From Tardiphaga sp. (GTDB lineage Bacteria; Pseudomonadota; Alphaproteobacteria; Rhizobiales; Xanthobacteraceae): 45,771 nt of DNA. Numbering within the stretch: the first letter of the stretch is position 1; every line of letters begins with the position of its first letter. Shown here piece by piece: positions 1 through 8,265 of this stretch. The DNA is taken from positions 1 to 45,771 of the forward strand of contig JACMOT010000225.1 in the NCBI GenBank assembly GCA_014377915.1, in the 5' to 3' direction. A model generated the notes under the pieces. It did not search any database and was not told where the DNA came from. It was given only the letters and a program-made list of their open reading frames with translations. The position numbers and the translations under genes were made by a program.

Positions 1-1126
1 CCTGAGCGATCCGTGAGGATTCCTGCACCTGACGGCTGATCTCGTTGACCGAGGAGGCCATCTCCTCGGTGGCCGAGGCCACCGACTGCACATTGGCCGA
101 GGCTTCTTCGGACGCGGCTGCAACCAACGACGTCGTCTGCTGCGCGCGCGCGGCGGTGGCCGACAAAGTATCGGCGGAGGCTTCGAGTTCTGTCGAGGCC
201 GCCGACACCGTCTCGATGATCTCGCCGACCGCGCCTTCGAAATCGCTCGCCAGCCGGAGCATTTCGGCCTTGCGCTCGGCGGCCGTGCGCCGCTCGGTTG
301 CCTGCTGCTCGCTGGTCATGCGTTCGACGGCAAGGCCGCTGCTCTTGAAGACTTCCACGGTACGGGCCATGTCGCCGATCTCATCGCGACGGTCGATGCT
401 TGGAACCTCGATGGCAAAATTCTTGCGTGCCAGGGCTTCCATCACCGTCTTGAGCTCACTGATCGGCCGGGACAGGCCCGCCGTCCCGATCCACAATGCC
501 AAAGCAAGACTGACCAGCAGACCCGCCGCGGTGGCCGCCGTCACGCCGCTAATAGCGGAGTTTGCCCGTGCGGTAAGGACATCGGAAATTCTGGCTGCGT
601 CGGCAATAAGGCTATCGTTGACTTTGGCATGACTGGCGATGGCTGCTTCGATCAACGGGACGCATTCAGCCTTGAGCCGCGCAGCTGCTTTGAAATTTTG
701 TTCGGGAGTGCTGGTGGACGCCGCATATTTGATCGCAGGATCGCAGGCTACGAAGCTCTGCGCGTAGTTGGAGAGCAACGGCTCCAGGATAGAGGCATTC
801 TCTGGCATGTTCCTGACGACCTGCGCCATGATGCCCTCATAGTCCTTGCGGCTGTCGGCGGCCTGCGCAAGGTATTTTACGTTACCGGCATCGGTTACTT
901 CCGCGGCCAGCTGGAAAGCCGCGGAAAGATAGGCTTCGGCGCGGCGCGACGCGCGGGCCGAAAGCGTCGTACTCTTGTCGACGCGCGAAATCAGGTCGCT
1001 ATAGCCTTCGTCCATCGAATACATGCGCTGGATCGCGAAGGCAGCCGAGCCGACCACGACAATGGTAAGCAACGCGACGATCAGACCAATTTTGAAGATG
1101 ATCTTGAAATTATTGAGCCAGGACAT
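1..1126 (-). CDS. methyl-accepting chemotaxis protein, 3' end cut by window
   Basis: Chemoreceptor whose C-terminal part lies beyond the left edge; about 375 residues are visible. The ATG at 1126 is preceded by GGAG with good spacing, and the N-terminus (MSWLNNFKI...) aligns without gaps to the neighbouring receptor at 2868-4568. Visible order: short cytoplasmic start, TM1 (about 12-34), periplasmic sensor domain (about 35-190), TM2 (about 192-215), HAMP linker, then the start of the methylation-helix and signalling region. The periplasmic domain carries Cys128 and Cys155, at identical positions in the paralogue. Known role of the family: relays ligand binding to CheA/CheW to steer flagellar rotation. 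The ligand cannot be read from the sequence. The partial state is due to the window, not to mutation. Confidence 0.93.
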   Translation of the reverse strand, partial: MSWLNNFKIIFKIGLIVALLTIVVVGSAAFAIQRMYSMDEGYSDLISRVDKSTTLSARASRRAEAYLSAAFQLAAEVTDAGNVKYLAQAADSRKDYEGIMAQVVRNMPENASILEPLLSNYAQSFVACDPAIKYAASTSTPEQNFKAAARLKAECVPLIEAAIASHAKVNDSLIADAARISDVLTARANSAISGVTAATAAGLLVSLALALWIGTAGLSRPISELKTVMEALARKNFAIEVPSIDRRDEIGDMARTVEVFKSSGLAVERMTSEQQATERRTAAERKAEMLRLASDFEGAVGEIIETVSAASTELEASADTLSATAARAQQTTSLVAAASEEASANVQSVASATEEMASSVNEISRQVQESSRIAQ

Positions 1127-1243
1127 TGGCGCTCCAGCATGGTGGGCGCTAATCAGGCGCGTGAGGTGTCAACCGATCCGGGAGTATGCTGGCACCGTTA
1201 ATTCAGACATCACTTTATCGGCATAAAGATCGAGTTAAGATTA

Positions 1244-1271
1244 GTACGTTTTCGTACGTACTTAGGTACGT
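1244..1271. promoter_or_regulatory. nested palindromes, candidate operator
   Basis: GTACG-TTTT-CGTAC at 1244-1257 overlaps ACGTAC-TTAG-GTACGT at 1256-1271; the second extends by two further pairs after one mismatch. Such overlapping dyads in a divergent promoter region usually mark a repressor or activator binding site. The cognate regulator is unknown and not encoded next to it. Confidence 0.45.
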
Positions 1272-1294
1272 GCGCGGACTGACTTCTGTCCTCC

Positions 1295-1331
1295 CGAGGT
1301 TCACGCTGAAAGCATCGCGGCGTGAACCTCG
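1295..1331. repeat. inverted repeat with 12-bp perfect arms
   Basis: CGAGGTTCACGC at 1295-1306 pairs exactly with GCGTGAACCTCG at 1320-1331 around a 13-nt loop. It lies upstream of the FixK-type box and hemN. It may be a small REP-like element or a structured leader; no T-run follows, so it is not a classical terminator. Confidence 0.6.
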
Positions 1332-1392
1332 CGGCCCTCGACCTTCGGCCCTTCGTCCTCGCAACGGCAACGAGACCTGATTGCGCAGGGTG

Positions 1393-1406
1393 TTGATCCA
1401 GATCAT
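1393..1406 (+). promoter_or_regulatory. FixK/FNR-type binding site upstream of hemN
   Basis: TTGAT-CCAG-ATCAT matches the FixK/FNR consensus TTGAT-N4-ATCAA at 9 of 10 positions. Its centre lies about 85 bp before the hemN start codon, so a site at -41.5 would place transcription start near 1441. hemN genes of Bradyrhizobium and Rhodopseudomonas are known targets of FixK/FnrL-type regulators, which makes the match likely to be functional. Confidence 0.7.
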
Positions 1407-1484
1407 CCTCGGCGGACGTGACAGCGGGCATAGTCCTCAACATCTGCGCGCCACCGGGCGCGCAAATGCGCTGCAGAGCATGCC

Positions 1485-2843
1485 ATGAGCCTGAATGACA
1501 TCGACAGAGCGCTGGTGATGCGCCGCGCCGCGGCGTTACCGCGTTACACCAGCTATCCTACCGCCAATCACTTCCAATCATCCGTCGGCCCCGTCGACTA
1601 CCGCAACTGGCTTGCGGGGCTGGCCGATGACGCAGCGCTGTCGCTGTATCTGCACATTCCGTTCTGCAACGAGATGTGCTGGTATTGCGCCTGCAGCACC
1701 AAGGCGACACGCCGTTATGATCCCGTGGCTCGTTACCTCGACACGCTGGAAGCCGAGATCGCCACCGTCGCAGGGTTAGTGCCGCGCCGGCACCGGCTGA
1801 CCCATTTGCACTGGGGCGGTGGCTCGCCCGATATCCTCTCGGTCGCCGACATCGTCCGCCTTGGTGCCGCGCTGAAGGCCAACTTTCACGTCGAGGCAGC
1901 CACTGAATTCGCGGTCGAGATCGATCCGCGGCTGATGACCGCCGACAAGGCCGATGCCTTCGTTGGAATCGGCGTCAACCGGATCTCGATCGGCGTGCAG
2001 GATTTCGATCCCGCGGTGCAGGCCGCGATCGGCCGGATGCAAAGCTATGATGTCTCCAAGGCGTCGCTCGACCTGTTCCGCGACCGCGGCATAAGCTCGG
2101 TCAACCTGGATCTGGTCTATGGCCTGCCGCGGCAGACCGAGCACAGCCTGGCGCAGACCATCTCGCAGGTGATTGAATTGTCGCCCGACCGCATCGCCAT
2201 CTTCGGCTACGCTCATCTGCCGCAGCGGGCGCATAATCAGAAGCTGATCGACGAGGCCACCTTGCCCGGGCCGATCGAGCGCTTTGCGATGGCGCGGCGG
2301 CTGACCTCGCAGCTTGCCAAAGCGGGCTATGTACAACTCGGACTCGACCATTTCGCTCGCCGCGACGACAGCCTGGCCAGGCTGCCGCTCAACCGCAATT
2401 TCCAGGGCTACACCACCGACGGCGCCGACACGCTGATCGGACTGGGGGCCTCGGCGATCGGCAAACTGCCACAGGGCTATGTGCAGAACGCCGTCGCGGT
2501 GGCCGACTACACCAGCCGTGTAGCGCATAATGGACTCGCCACCGCTCGCGGCTGGACGCTGGCGCCGGACGACCGGCTGCGTGCCTTCGTGATCGAACGG
2601 CTGATGTGCGACTTCGCCTTCTCCTTCGCAGCCATCGCCGCCAATTTCGGAGAAGCGGACGCCCATGGGCTGTTGCGCGAGGTGGACGCCATGGTGGCCG
2701 ACGATCCCGACGGCTTTCTCACAGCGAGCGACGATGGCTTCGAATTGACGCCACGCGGTCGGCCCTTCGTTCGTAGCATCTGCGCCCGCTTCGACGCCTA
2801 CCTTAATCCTGCCGCCGGAGCGAGGCACTCGATGTCGGTCTGA
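1485..2843 (+). CDS. hemN: oxygen-independent coproporphyrinogen III oxidase (HemN)
   Basis: Radical SAM enzyme of 452 residues that converts coproporphyrinogen III to protoporphyrinogen IX without oxygen, the anaerobic route to haem (and bacteriochlorophyll in phototrophs). The cluster motif is visible as C61-x3-C65-x2-C68-x-C70 (CNEMCWYCAC), the form found in true HemN including the fourth Cys. It is followed by HWGGGSP, a SAM-binding glycine motif. The length matches genuine HemN (about 450) rather than the shorter HemW. The start ATG at 1485 has only a weak ribosome site, but the N-terminus fits the family (LPRYTSYPTA). It is transcribed away from the left-hand receptor gene and converges with the one at 2868. 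Oxygen control by FixK/FNR is suggested by the box at 1393-1406. Confidence 0.95.
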   Translation: MSLNDIDRALVMRRAAALPRYTSYPTANHFQSSVGPVDYRNWLAGLADDAALSLYLHIPFCNEMCWYCACSTKATRRYDPVARYLDTLEAEIATVAGLVPRRHRLTHLHWGGGSPDILSVADIVRLGAALKANFHVEAATEFAVEIDPRLMTADKADAFVGIGVNRISIGVQDFDPAVQAAIGRMQSYDVSKASLDLFRDRGISSVNLDLVYGLPRQTEHSLAQTISQVIELSPDRIAIFGYAHLPQRAHNQKLIDEATLPGPIERFAMARRLTSQLAKAGYVQLGLDHFARRDDSLARLPLNRNFQGYTTDGADTLIGLGASAIGKLPQGYVQNAVAVADYTSRVAHNGLATARGWTLAPDDRLRAFVIERLMCDFAFSFAAIAANFGEADAHGLLREVDAMVADDPDGFLTASDDGFELTPRGRPFVRSICARFDAYLNPAAGARHSMSV

Positions 2844-2867
2844 CGCCGGCCTCCCATCCGATACAGG

Positions 2868-4568
2868 TCAGGCCGCCCGGACAGAGCCGAGGAATTTCCC
2901 GACTTCCTCCTTGAGGCGACCGCTTTCCGAGGACAGCGACTGCGCGGCGGACAGTACCTGGGCCGACGCCGAACCAGTTTCGGAAGCGCCGCGCTGGACA
3001 TCGCCGATATTGGTGGTGACTTGCGTCGTGCCTTGCGCGGCGCGCTGCACATTGCGGGAAATCTCCCTTGTCGCCGCGCCCTGCTCTTCCACCGCTGAGG
3101 CGATGGTAGAAGCAATTTCCGACATCCGGCCGATGGTATCGCCGATCTCCTTGATCGCGCCCACGGATTCATGCGTCGCCGCCTGAATGCCGGAGATTTG
3201 CGCACTGATCTCGCCGGTGGCCTTCGCGGTCTGCTCGGCCAGGGCTTTGACTTCCGATGCCACCACCGCAAAGCCGCGCCCCGCGTCACCGGCGCGCGCC
3301 GCCTCGATGGTCGCATTCAGCGCCAGCAGGTTGGTCTGGCCGGCGATGGTGTTGATCAGCTCGACGACATCGCCGATCCGCGCCGCGGCCTTGGCGAGTT
3401 CGCCGACGCGTTCATTGGTCTTGCGGGCCTGATCGACCGCCTGATTGGCGATCATGGCCGATTCCTGCACCTGGCGGCTGATCTCGTTGACCGACGAGGA
3501 CATCTCCTCGGTCGCCGATGCGACGGACTGTACATTGGTAGAGGCCTCGCCGGACGCCGTTGCCACAATCCGGGTCAGCTGCTGCGAGCGATCCGCCGTC
3601 TGCGTCAGCGAGGTGGCCGAGCTTTCCAGCTCCTTGGAGGCCGACGATACCGTTTCGATGATCTGACCGACGGCGGTCTCGAAATCATTGGCGAGCTTGT
3701 GCATGTCGCTCTTGCGCTGCCCCGCGGTGCGCTGCTCGGCGGCATGCTGGTCGAGCTTCAACCGCTCCACCTCGAGGCCGTTGTTCTTGAACACTTCGAC
3801 GGTCCGCGCCATCTCACCCAACTCGTCGCGGCGCGTCACGCCGGGGACGGTTGCCCGCAGGTCGTTGCGGGCGAAAGCCTCCATCACGGTTTTCAGCTCG
3901 ACGATCGGATTCGCCAACCCCTTGATGCCGATCCACAGCGCCACGGCGAGACTGACCAGAAGGCCGGCACCCGCTGCTACCAGCACGGTGGAGATCGAGG
4001 ACTCGGCGCGGGTGGTTATGTCATTCGACTGGTTGGCGGCATCGACCAGAAGGCTATCGAGGAATTTGGCCTGGGCTGCGATGCCCGGCTCCAGCAGCGG
4101 GATGCATTCGGTCTTCAGTCGCATCGAGGCCTTCATGGAGTCCTCAGGCGACACCGTTTTCGAGGCAAATTCGACGACCGGGCCACAGGCGATGAAGGCC
4201 TTCTGGAAAGTCGCGGTTATCGGTTCGATGACCGCCGCCTTCTCCGGCAGATTTTTCAGGATCGCCGCCATGATGGTCTCGTAGCCCTGCTTGGCTTCGG
4301 CGGTCTGCGCGAGATACTTCGCATTCCCCGCCGGCGTGGTTTCCGCGGCGAGCTGGAAGGCTGATGAAATATAGCGTTCGATGCGGCGGCTGCCGCGCGC
4401 GGTTTCCGTGGTGTAACGGCTGACCCGCATCACCATATCCGTGCTGGCTTCGCTCAAGGCCCGCAGCCGACTGGCGGCAAATCCCGAAGCACCGATCACA
4501 ACGATGGCGAGCAAAGCAACGATCAGGCCGATTTTAAAGGTAATCTTGAAATTGTTCAGCCAGGCCAT
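2868..4568 (-). CDS. methyl-accepting chemotaxis protein
   Basis: Complete chemoreceptor of 566 residues. The ATG at 4568 (MAWLNNFKI...) is preferred over an upstream in-frame start because GGAG precedes it and because it aligns with the paralogue at 1-1126. Order: TM1 (about 12-34), periplasmic domain (about 35-190, with Cys128 and Cys155), TM2 (about 192-215), HAMP (about 215-270), then a long cytoplasmic coiled coil with the conserved hairpin tip ([20 protein letters not shown]). No CheR/CheB-binding pentapeptide is seen at the C-terminus (ends SVRAA). Ligand unknown. The two paralogues look like a tandem duplication separated by hemN. Confidence 0.95.
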   Translation of the reverse strand: MAWLNNFKITFKIGLIVALLAIVVIGASGFAASRLRALSEASTDMVMRVSRYTTETARGSRRIERYISSAFQLAAETTPAGNAKYLAQTAEAKQGYETIMAAILKNLPEKAAVIEPITATFQKAFIACGPVVEFASKTVSPEDSMKASMRLKTECIPLLEPGIAAQAKFLDSLLVDAANQSNDITTRAESSISTVLVAAGAGLLVSLAVALWIGIKGLANPIVELKTVMEAFARNDLRATVPGVTRRDELGEMARTVEVFKNNGLEVERLKLDQHAAEQRTAGQRKSDMHKLANDFETAVGQIIETVSSASKELESSATSLTQTADRSQQLTRIVATASGEASTNVQSVASATEEMSSSVNEISRQVQESAMIANQAVDQARKTNERVGELAKAAARIGDVVELINTIAGQTNLLALNATIEAARAGDAGRGFAVVASEVKALAEQTAKATGEISAQISGIQAATHESVGAIKEIGDTIGRMSEIASTIASAVEEQGAATREISRNVQRAAQGTTQVTTNIGDVQRGASETGSASAQVLSAAQSLSSESGRLKEEVGKFLGSVRAA

Positions 4569-4836
4569 GTCGTACTCCAGATTGCTCGAATCGAACGGAG
4601 AAAGTGCGATCACATCCAGAAGGATGCCAGCACCCGAGGCTACCAAAGTACCGCAGCCTCCACTAATTTGGCGTTAATCGGCCGATGATCGCCCGCTCTG
4701 CTTCTAAGGCGCGCAAATTGCCCGATAATCGTATGCGTGGGCCATCGACCTTCCCTTTCGTGACCGGCCTGTCGCTTGCGGTACATCGCCGAACTGAGCA
4801 TGCTCCGAGTACCATTTTGGATCACAGGAGCCTGCC

Positions 4837-6303
4837 TTGACCGCACCGACTTCCGTCTTCGCCACCGCCACCGAAATGTCAGCGGCGCTCAAGTCCAGGC
4901 AGGTTTCCGCCGTCGAACTGGCGGAGCAGGCCATCGCCCAGATCGAGAAGCACGACGCCAAGGTCAATGCCGTCTGCGTGCGCGATTTCGAGCGCGGCCT
5001 CGATGCCGCCCGGGCCGCCGATGCCGCGCTGGGGCGCGGCGAAACCAGACCGCTGCTCGGCATTCCAATGACCGTGAAGGAATCCTTCAACATGGCCGGC
5101 CTGCCGACCACATGGGGATTTCCGGCACAGAAGGACTTCATTGCGCAGGAGGATGCGCTCGCCATTACGCGCGTGAAAGACGCCGGCGGCGTGATCCTCG
5201 GCAAGACAAACGTTCCGCTCGGGCTGGGCGACTGGCAGAGCTATAACGACATCTACGGCACCACCAACAACCCGTTTGATCTCGGCCGTACGCCGGGCGG
5301 CTCCTCCGGCGGCTCATCGGCAGCGCTGGCGGCCGGTTACGGCGCACTGTCACTCGGCTCCGACATCGGCGGCTCGCTGCGCGTGCCCGGGCATTATTGC
5401 GGCGTCTATGCCCATAAGCCGACTTTCAGCCTGGTGGCGATGCGCGGCCACACGCCGCCGCCGTTTCCGCCGCTGCCCTCGACCCGCGACCTGTCGGTGA
5501 TCGGGCCGATGGCGCGCTGCGCCGCGGATCTGGCGCTGACCCTGGACGTCATCGCCGGTCCCGATCCCTGGCATGAAGGCATTGGTTATCAGCTGGCGCT
5601 GCCGCCGGCGCGGCATGCGGCGCTGAAGGAGTTTCGCGTTCTGATCCTCGACGCCCATCCGCTGATCCCGATCGCCGCCAGCGTGCGCGAGGCGGTCGAA
5701 ACGATGACTGCCAATCTGACGCGCGCCGGCGTCTCCATCGCGCGCGCCAGTCCGCTGCTGCCTGATCTTGCCGATGGCGCGCGGCTGTACATGCGGATGC
5801 TGATCGCGCTGATCGAGGCCGCGGCGACGCCCGACGCCTATGCGGCCAACCAGGCGCGGGCGGCGAAGCTCGATCCCAGCGACATCAGCCTGGCCGGTGA
5901 ACGCCTGCGCGGCGCCGTGCTCAGCCATCGCGACTGGCTGACCGCCGACGCCGGCCGCAACCGGCTGCGCGCGCAATGGCGCGAATTGTTCAAGAATTTT
6001 GACGCGGTGATCTGTCCGGTGATGCCGACTCCGGCCTATCCGCAGGATCACGAGCCGGACCAGAACAAGCGACTTCTCGAAATCGACGGCGTTGGCGTCC
6101 CCTATGTCGACCAGTTGGTCTGGCCCGGCATCGCCACCCTGCCCGGCCTGCCCGCAACGGCGATCCCGGTCGCGATGTCGAAGCAAGGCCTGCCGATCGG
6201 GCTGCAGATCCTTGGTCCCTGGCTGGAGGACCGCACGCCCATAAAGCTAGCCGGACTTATCGAACGCGAATTTGGCGGCTTTGTCGCGCCCACGGGATAC
6301 TGA
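4837..6303 (+). CDS. amidase signature family hydrolase
   Basis: Amidase of 488 residues. The start is a TTG at 4837 with a strong AGGAG site six bases upstream; no ATG fits as well. The Ser-cisSer-Lys triad is visible: Lys81 (TVKESF), Ser156 in GGSSGG and Ser180 in DIGGS, with the FAAH-like 24-residue spacing. Known role of the family: hydrolysis of carboxamides to acid plus ammonia or amine in the cytoplasm. It is not GatA, since no gatB or gatC is adjacent. It stands alone between a receptor gene and a convergent acyl-CoA dehydrogenase. The substrate cannot be deduced. Confidence 0.92.
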   Translation: MTAPTSVFATATEMSAALKSRQVSAVELAEQAIAQIEKHDAKVNAVCVRDFERGLDAARAADAALGRGETRPLLGIPMTVKESFNMAGLPTTWGFPAQKDFIAQEDALAITRVKDAGGVILGKTNVPLGLGDWQSYNDIYGTTNNPFDLGRTPGGSSGGSSAALAAGYGALSLGSDIGGSLRVPGHYCGVYAHKPTFSLVAMRGHTPPPFPPLPSTRDLSVIGPMARCAADLALTLDVIAGPDPWHEGIGYQLALPPARHAALKEFRVLILDAHPLIPIAASVREAVETMTANLTRAGVSIARASPLLPDLADGARLYMRMLIALIEAAATPDAYAANQARAAKLDPSDISLAGERLRGAVLSHRDWLTADAGRNRLRAQWRELFKNFDAVICPVMPTPAYPQDHEPDQNKRLLEIDGVGVPYVDQLVWPGIATLPGLPATAIPVAMSKQGLPIGLQILGPWLEDRTPIKLAGLIEREFGGFVAPTGY

Positions 6304-6304
6304 A

Positions 6305-6389
6305 CGTAGCCCGCATGAGCGGAGCGATATGCGGGACCGGCCACGCTGAAGCACGCCCCCCGCATGTCGCTTCGCTTATGCGGGCTACG
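6305..6389. repeat. REP-like palindromic element between convergent genes
   Basis: Outer arms CGTAGCCCGCAT (6305-6316) and ATGCGGGCTACG (6378-6389) are perfect complements, and the inner parts (GAGCGGAGCGATATGCGGG against CCCGCATGTCGCTTCGCTT) also largely pair. The right arm contains the stop codon of the acyl-CoA dehydrogenase gene. It probably acts as a bidirectional terminator or mRNA stabiliser. This type of palindrome is common between genes in Nitrobacteraceae genomes. Confidence 0.8.
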
Positions 6390-8172
6390 ATTGCGCCACC
6401 ACCAGCCTTCCCGCCTCCGCCATGCTTACATCGCGCTCGCTCAGCAAATATTCCGCGATCGTGCGCTGCGTCACGTTCTCGATCACCGCGAAAGGGTCCG
6501 GCGTCATCAGGCGATGCTCGATCACCAGTCGCGACAGCAACAGCCGCCTTGCATCGCCGCGCCGGGCATGAATGCGGTGCGCCTCCCAGGCCAGCGTCAC
6601 CGCGCTGGCGACGTGATACAGCGAACTGGTCGCCCGCCGCGCGTCAGCCTCGTTGTCAGCATGGGCTGCGACCTCACGGGCAAAGCCAATGGCGCGATCG
6701 ACAAGGCCATGCAGCCGGTCGCGCCAGGCCTGCGGCACGCTGGCGCTATCGTCGAGCCGCGCGTGAAGATCGGCCGACAGCGCCGCCTCGGCGCCGTGAC
6801 GCCCGATCGCGCGTTTCAGCGCGTCTAGCGCGACAATGTTGCCGGTGCCCTCCCAGATCGAGCCGAGATGGGCATCGCGCAGCAACCGCGCGGTAGCAAA
6901 TTCCTCGATGTAGCCAATGCCGCCGCGCATCTCCATCGCGTCGCCGCAGACTTTTCGCGCATCGCGGGTGGCACGGAATTTCAGCGTCGGCGTTAGAATC
7001 CGCAACAAAGCGGCGGCGTCCTGGCTGCCGGCCTCGGCGCGGTCCAGCGCGTCCGCTGTAAGGAAACTCATCGATAGCGCCTGTTCGGTTGGCAGCATGA
7101 TTTTCAGCAACTGCCGCCGCGCCAGCGGCATGTCGATGATGCGCTGTCCGAACACCACCCGACCGCGCGCCACCGCCATCGCGTCATGATAGGCGCGACG
7201 CATCAGCGAGGTCGATTTGACGCCGTTGGACAGCCGGCTCGAATTCACCATTTCCGCCATCTGTACGAAGCCGCGGTCGAGCCGGCCGACCGCATAGGCG
7301 ATCGCACCTTCGAGCCTGATCTCGCCGGAAGCCATGGAGCGGGTGCCAAGCTTGTCCTTCAGCCGGATGATCCGGTAGTGGTTCATCGACCCGTCATCGA
7401 GCCGGCGCGGCATCAGGAACAGACCGACGCCGCGGGTGCCACCCTCCGCGCCCTCGGGCCGCGCCAACAGCATCACGATCTCGGCGTCGGCATTGGAGCA
7501 GAACCACTTTTCACCGGTAAGTCGCCAGTGATCGCCTTCCGGCACGGCGGTGGTGGTGAGCGTGCCAACGTCGGAGCCGCCCTCCTTCTCCGTCATGAAC
7601 TGGCCACCTTGCGTCAGCCTGCTGATGTCGGTCTGCGTCAATCCATCGAGATACTTTTCCTGCAGCGCGTCATCGCCGAACCTCGACAGCAATTTCGCGG
7701 CGCCGTCAGTAACGTTGATCGGACACCCCATGCCGAATTCGGCCTGGTTGAACAGGAAGGTGAAGGCGTGTTTAGCGGCTACCGGATAGGTCGAAGGCCA
7801 GCCGAGAATTCCGGCACGATGCGACATCGCGTGAATGCCGAACTCGCCGAACGCGGCGCGCTCCAGCTCACGATAGGCAGGGTGATATTCGATCCGCTGC
7901 GCATCGCGGCCAAACCGATCGCGCTGGTGCAGCACCGGCACGTGACGGTCAGCCATACGGCCGGCCTCGTCGAGCGGCCCGCCGACCAGCGCGCCAAGCC
8001 GATCCAGATGTGGCGCGATATGGTTGAACAGATCTTCCGGCAGATGGATGCGCAGCAGATCGGCCAGCGCCGGATCGGCGCGATAGAAATTCATGCCCGA
8101 CGTATCGGGCGCTATCATGCTTGCCGAGGAACCAGTTGCGATTTTATCATCGATTTTGATTTGGGCGTTCAT
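6385..8172 (-). CDS. AidB-like acyl-CoA dehydrogenase family protein
   Basis: Flavoprotein of 595 residues, longer than ordinary acyl-CoA dehydrogenases (about 380) and similar in size to the AidB branch. The start ATG at 8172 has AGAGG six bases upstream. Visible landmarks: QFMTEKEGGSDVGTL (191-205), the substrate and FAD region typical of AidB; EKWFCSNADAE (221-231); and GGIGYIEE...IWEGTGNI (417-446), the AidB-type flavin and active-site segment. AidB of E. coli belongs to the adaptive response to alkylation; many homologues in alphaproteobacteria are of unknown substrate. It diverges from the SDR gene at 8266 over a 93-bp shared promoter gap. The stop lies inside a palindromic repeat. Confidence 0.9.
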   Translation of the reverse strand: MNAQIKIDDKIATGSSASMIAPDTSGMNFYRADPALADLLRIHLPEDLFNHIAPHLDRLGALVGGPLDEAGRMADRHVPVLHQRDRFGRDAQRIEYHPAYRELERAAFGEFGIHAMSHRAGILGWPSTYPVAAKHAFTFLFNQAEFGMGCPINVTDGAAKLLSRFGDDALQEKYLDGLTQTDISRLTQGGQFMTEKEGGSDVGTLTTTAVPEGDHWRLTGEKWFCSNADAEIVMLLARPEGAEGGTRGVGLFLMPRRLDDGSMNHYRIIRLKDKLGTRSMASGEIRLEGAIAYAVGRLDRGFVQMAEMVNSSRLSNGVKSTSLMRRAYHDAMAVARGRVVFGQRIIDMPLARRQLLKIMLPTEQALSMSFLTADALDRAEAGSQDAAALLRILTPTLKFRATRDARKVCGDAMEMRGGIGYIEEFATARLLRDAHLGSIWEGTGNIVALDALKRAIGRHGAEAALSADLHARLDDSASVPQAWRDRLHGLVDRAIGFAREVAAHADNEADARRATSSLYHVASAVTLAWEAHRIHARRGDARRLLLSRLVIEHRLMTPDPFAVIENVTQRTIAEYLLSERDVSMAEAGRLVVAQS

Positions 8173-8265
8173 GACGACCTCTTGTTTATGCCGGATACGT
8201 TTCCATGTGCATCATGCGCCCCTGGCGCCAATGAATAAAGTGCCCCGCCCCGGAGAACTTTACCG

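Larger units (their letters stand above)
1127..1484. other. 358-bp intergenic region rich in palindromes (divergent promoters)
   Basis: No gene is supported here. It separates divergent chemoreceptor and hemN genes. It holds a 16-bp palindrome at 1213-1228 (CTTTAT-CGGC-ATAAAG), overlapping nested palindromes at 1244-1271, a long hairpin with 12-bp arms at 1295-1331 and a FixK/FNR-type box at 1393-1406. On the minus strand 1222-1215 reads GCCGATAA, identical to the enterobacterial sigma-28 -10 element, but no matching -35 element is convincing. Confidence 0.7.

Noticed and set aside
1215..1222. Sigma-28 promoter for the left chemoreceptor gene
   Set aside because: The -10 octamer GCCGATAA is exact on the minus strand, but no -35 match at the right spacing exists and many related alphaproteobacteria lack sigma-28 control of motility genes. 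Mentioned only as an observation.
1776..2828. 350-codon open frame on the minus strand
   Set aside because: Antisense to hemN, whose radical SAM motifs are certain.
2847..2875. Terminator between hemN and the chemoreceptor gene
   Set aside because: Only a 6-bp stem (CGGCCT/AGGCCG) with a 17-nt loop, partly inside the receptor's last codons; too weak.
3171..4364. 397-codon open frame on the plus strand
   Set aside because: Antisense to the complete chemoreceptor gene; no start context, no recognisable domain, composition typical of a shadow frame.
4837..6303. GatA subunit of Glu-tRNA(Gln) amidotransferase
   Set aside because: No gatB or gatC is adjacent and the C-terminal half differs from GatA; general amidase is the safer call.
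7186..8238. 350-codon open frame on the plus strand
   Set aside because: Antisense to the AidB-like gene and running into its promoter; no family features.
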